Positions 5,121 through 7,067 of a stretch of 7,067 nucleotides of DNA are shown here, in pieces. The DNA is from Bacillota bacterium (lineage in GTDB: Bacteria > Bacillota > Clostridia > Oscillospirales > Ruminococcaceae), in NCBI GenBank assembly GCA_029550985.1, contig JAKPGH010000211.1, forward strand, positions 1 through 7,067. Direction: 5' to 3'. The notes beneath the pieces were generated by a model. It did not search any database. It was not told the origin of the DNA and saw only the letters and a list, made by a program, of their open reading frames with translations. Every line of letters starts with the position of its first letter. Position 1 is the first letter of the stretch. The position numbers and the translations under genes are program-made.

Positions 5121-5678
5121 CTATGCACGCTCCATGTACTCGCCGGTACGGGTGTCCACGCGGATCCGATCGCCCTCGTTGATGAACAGAGGCACTTTGA
5201 TTTCGGCGCCAGTTTCCAGAATTGCAGGCTTCATGACGTTGGTTGCGGTATCTCCTCTGACACCCGGTTCCGTTTTGGTAACCTCCAGCTCCACAAAGTA
5301 GGGAGGCTCCACGCCGAATACATTTCCCTTGTAGGACAACACCTTAACGTCGGTATTCTCCTTGACAAACTTGAAGTTATCGTCCAGTTTGTCGGCGCTG
5401 ATGGGAATATTCTCGTAGGTTTCGTTGTCCATGAAATAGTATAGCCCGCCGTCCTCATAAAGATACTGCATGTCCTTCCGCTCGATATAGGCGGTGGGGA
5501 ATTTATCGGTGGGGCTAAAGGTTTTTTCGGTAACGGCTCCAGTGATGACGTTGCGCACCTTGGTACGCACAAAGGCAGCACCTTTACCGGGCTTTACATG
5601 TTGAAATTCAATGATTTGCATTACGTTGCCATCCATTTCGAATGTAACGCCATTTCTAAAATCGCCGGCTGAAATCAT
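5121..5678 (-). CDS. efp: Elongation factor P
   Basis: A 185-residue protein, the standard EF-P length. EF-P binds stalled ribosomes between the P and E sites and promotes peptide bonds at consecutive prolines. The N-terminal KOW-like domain begins MISAGDFRNGVTF and carries the loop HVKPGKGAAF (27-36). Lys32 at its tip is the residue modified in many bacteria, for example with 5-aminopentanol on Lys32 of Bacillus subtilis EF-P. The later part holds the two OB-fold domains, with EPPYFVELEVTKTEPGVRGDT and the C-terminal signature region GAEIKVPLFINEGDRIRVDTR. Start chosen at 5678: GGAGG lies 8 bases upstream. The in-frame ATG at 5693 overlaps that site and would add five non-family residues. 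It is the first gene of a two-gene unit. No gene for a lysine-modifying enzyme is visible. Confidence 0.98.
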   Translation of the reverse strand: MISAGDFRNGVTFEMDGNVMQIIEFQHVKPGKGAAFVRTKVRNVITGAVTEKTFSPTDKFPTAYIERKDMQYLYEDGGLYYFMDNETYENIPISADKLDDNFKFVKENTDVKVLSYKGNVFGVEPPYFVELEVTKTEPGVRGDTATNVMKPAILETGAEIKVPLFINEGDRIRVDTRTGEYMERA

Positions 5679-5710
5679 GCGGCTTCCCTCCATACAAATA
5701 AACTCACTTT

Positions 5711-5739
5711 AGTTTACCCCAAAAGGCATCAGAATGCAA
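5711..5739 (-). promoter_or_regulatory. Candidate promoter of efp
   Basis: On the minus strand TTGCAT (5739-5734) and TAAACT (5716-5711) are separated by 17 bases, 33-61 bases upstream of the efp ATG. The hexamers match the sigma-A consensus at 3 and 4 of 6 positions, so the call rests mainly on spacing and location. Confidence 0.45.
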
Positions 5740-5807
5740 GTACTTTTCTGCCTAACCTTTTCCAATTTCAAAAATGAAGCAAACTGAAAGGAGTCTGCCG
5801 GCTATGT

Positions 5808-5839
5808 AAGCCCCTGATGGCAAAGCGCGGCAGGGGCTT
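5808..5839 (-). terminator. Hairpin after the small protein gene, possible terminator
   Basis: A 9-base-pair stem (AAGCCCCTG at 5808-5816, complement at 5831-5839) with a 14-base loop begins about 12 bases after the stop at 5852. On the minus strand it is not followed by a T-run, so it is either a weak or factor-assisted terminator, or only an RNA 3' end stabiliser. Its place between the nrdJ unit and the efp promoter fits termination. Confidence 0.45.
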
Positions 5840-5851
5840 GGGAAACATGTT

Positions 5852-6034
5852 CTAGCAATCGCCTTTGGTGAGGTTTTCGGCGTAGGCGCGAAGGTCATCT
5901 TCCGAGCGAACACTTTCCCGGCGCTGCATAATCATTTCCTGCACGTAGGTGGGCAAAGAGGAAAAATACCGCTGGGCGCTTTCGGAACGAAGAACGCCAT
6001 CCAGACCCTGAGACTGCTGCTTGTTTTTGGACAA
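5852..6034 (-). CDS. Small conserved-looking protein of unknown function (60 aa)
   Basis: Sixty residues, soluble, with no signal peptide or membrane helix. I do not recognise a named family. After a polar N-terminus (MSKNKQQSQ...), residues 16-58 look like a compact helical module: SESAQRYFSSLP, then YVQEMIMQRRESV, then RSEDDLRAYAENLT. Short proteins of the type 'YxxLPxxVQxxIxxR...SEDDLxxYAxxLT' are, in my memory, common in Oscillospiraceae. The start is TTG at 6034, because GGAGG (6043-6047), as part of GGCGGAGGTGA, lies 8 bases upstream. The in-frame ATG at 6082 has no ribosome binding site and gives a poor leader. It follows the ribonucleotide reductase stop by 73 bases without an evident terminator, so it is likely cotranscribed with it. 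Whether it works with the reductase is unknown. Confidence 0.75.
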   Translation of the reverse strand: MSKNKQQSQGLDGVLRSESAQRYFSSLPTYVQEMIMQRRESVRSEDDLRAYAENLTKGDC

Positions 6035-6042
6035 GGTAATCA

Positions 6043-6047
6043 CCTCC
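6043..6047 (-). promoter_or_regulatory. Ribosome binding site that fixes the TTG start of the small protein
   Basis: The minus strand reads GGAGGTGA, a near-ideal match to the 16S rRNA tail, 8 bases before TTG at 6034. It argues for the shorter 60-residue product rather than one starting at the ATG at 6082. Confidence 0.75.
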
Positions 6048-6107
6048 GCCTTAATAGTTTGGGCAAAAGGTGGCAGCTTCATGCGTCCGGATGGCGAAAA
6101 TCAACGG

Positions 6108-7067
6108 TTAGTTACATTTGGAATACCCGCAGTTGCGGCAGGAAACGCAGCCGCCCTCGTGCTCCAGCTTTTCGCCGCAGTCGGGGCAAAGGCTGTCGGT
6201 TTCTTTGACCGGTTTGGGAGCCGCCTGGGGGGCAATGGGACGGGTGAACCCGCATTCGGGACAGGTCTGGCTGGTGCCTTCGGTCTTAAGGGCTTTTCCG
6301 CACTCGGGGCAGAATTTGTAGAGAATGGTTCTGGCCCCGTTAATGGCGGCCAGCCGCCCGCTTTTCAGGTTGTCGTCCACCTCTTTGATGACCCGGGCAA
6401 TGGCGTCGGGGCAGGAAGTGCACTTCATCCCCTGCTGGCGGATGGTGGAGGGGCAGCGAATGCCTCGCAGCTGGCGGACCACTTCGTCGATATCCAGCCC
6501 GGCCCGCAGCGCCACCGAAGCCAGGCGAGCGGTGGCCTCGCTCTGAGAAGGGCACCCCCCCGCCTTGCCGGTGGAGGTGAATACCTCGCAGATGCCCAAA
6601 TCGTCGTAATTCACCGTGATGTAGAGGTTGCCGCAGCCGATTTTCATCCGCTTGGTGACTCCCAGCATGCTTTCGGCCCGGTCGCGGGGCTTGATGGGCT
6701 CAGGCTTTGCGGGAGCCTGCTGTTCCGGCTCCTGCTGCTGTGGTTCCTCCCGCTTTACCTTGCCGATGTTGAGAGTCTGGGACAGGCGGCTACCGTCCCG
6801 GTAGATGGTGATTCCCTTGCAGCCCAGGCGGTAAGCCAGACGGTACACCTCCGCCACGTCTTCCTTGGTGGCGCTGTTGACAAAGTTCACCGTTTTGGAG
6901 ACCGCATTGTCGGTGTACTCCTGGAAAGCCGCCTGCATCCGCACATGGTACTGGGGGGAGATGTCGTGGGAGCAGACGAAGACCCGCCGAATTTCCTCCG
7001 GCAGCTCATCGATATGGGCAAGGGTTCCCTCTTTGGCAACCTTGCGCATAATGTCGTCGCTGTACAG
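6108..7067 (-). CDS. nrdJ: Class II (adenosylcobalamin-dependent) ribonucleotide reductase, C-terminal part
   Basis: The last 319 codons of a gene that enters from the right edge in frame; full-length NrdJ is usually 700-900 or more residues. The enzyme converts ribonucleotides to deoxyribonucleotides with coenzyme B12 as radical source and works with or without oxygen. Visible residues (numbered from the edge) include the end of the catalytic barrel: FVCSHDISPQYHVRMQAAFQ (30-49), DNAVSKTVNF and LGCKGITIYRDGS (81-93). Next comes a Gln/Pro/Glu-rich linker (about 104-126), then a TSCPD domain (about 137-227) with GGCPSQSEATARL and the naming motif CTSCPD (216-221). The C-terminus has two zinc-ribbon-like units: C253/C256/C269/C272 and C294/C297/C307/C310/C313/C318. 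The final CGYSKC type of tail is common in this class, where terminal cysteines pass electrons to the active site. The 5' part is outside the window, so the catalytic cysteines cannot be checked. Confidence 0.95.
   Translation of the reverse strand: MYSDDIMRKVAKEGTLAHIDELPEEIRRVFVCSHDISPQYHVRMQAAFQEYTDNAVSKTVNFVNSATKEDVAEVYRLAYRLGCKGITIYRDGSRLSQTLNIGKVKREEPQQQEPEQQAPAKPEPIKPRDRAESMLGVTKRMKIGCGNLYITVNYDDLGICEVFTSTGKAGGCPSQSEATARLASVALRAGLDIDEVVRQLRGIRCPSTIRQQGMKCTSCPDAIARVIKEVDDNLKSGRLAAINGARTILYKFCPECGKALKTEGTSQTCPECGFTRPIAPQAAPKPVKETDSLCPDCGEKLEHEGGCVSCRNCGYSKCN

Noticed and set aside
5679..5693. Upstream ATG start for efp
   Set aside because: It overlaps the GGAGG ribosome binding site; the 185-residue form from 5678 is the standard EF-P length.
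1..7067. tRNA, rRNA, CRISPR array, insertion sequence or phage genes
   Set aside because: No repeat-spacer pattern, cloverleaf-like gene, transposase or integrase motif was seen on either strand.

Overview
All convincing genes in this 7,067-base window lie on the minus strand, so transcription runs from the right edge to the left. The gene set suggests an anaerobic Firmicute, most likely a Clostridia member of the Oscillospiraceae/Ruminococcaceae type. The reasons are an Rnf operon in the order C-D-G-E-A, a cobalamin-dependent class II ribonucleotide reductase, a CD1247-type protein behind efp, strong GGAGG ribosome binding sites, and coding sequence that looks moderately GC-rich by eye with AT-rich gaps. 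This taxonomic placement is inference; no marker gene is present.

Region by region, right to left. (1) 7067-6108 is the C-terminal part of a class II (adenosylcobalamin) ribonucleotide reductase, followed by a 60-residue conserved-looking small protein at 6034-5852 with a TTG start. A GC-rich hairpin (5808-5839) follows. (2) A candidate promoter (5711-5739) precedes efp (5678-5121), coding for elongation factor P, and a CD1247-like acidic, histidine-rich zinc-ribbon protein (5087-4569). A strong hairpin terminator (4516-4549) closes this two-gene unit. (3) 4201-4568 is a gap of about 370 bases. It holds the terminator, a cluster of perfect or near-perfect palindromes (4352-4442), a 12-base direct repeat (4282-4293 and 4492-4503), two tandem sites resembling the redox regulator Rex operator (4255-4292), and a very good extended -10 promoter (4223-4251). 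(4) That promoter reads into a Gx-family membrane protein (4191-3667) and then rnfC, rnfD, rnfG, rnfE and the first nine codons of rnfA, which run off the left edge; rnfB is presumably outside.

Functionally, the left half encodes the Rnf complex, the membrane ferredoxin:NAD+ oxidoreductase that couples electron transfer to Na+ or H+ pumping. Its genes are tightly packed (4-base ATGA overlaps or 1-17 base gaps) and probably translationally coupled. No ApbE flavin transferase, needed to attach FMN to RnfG and RnfD, is visible here. The right half is housekeeping: deoxynucleotide synthesis and translation of polyproline stretches.

I found no clear new defence or mobile system. The most interesting points are the Rex-like operators and palindrome cluster upstream of the rnf operon, a proline in the RnfD flavinylation motif, extra cysteines in RnfE and RnfC, and Shine-Dalgarno sequences that double as Glu-Gly-Gly protein tails.
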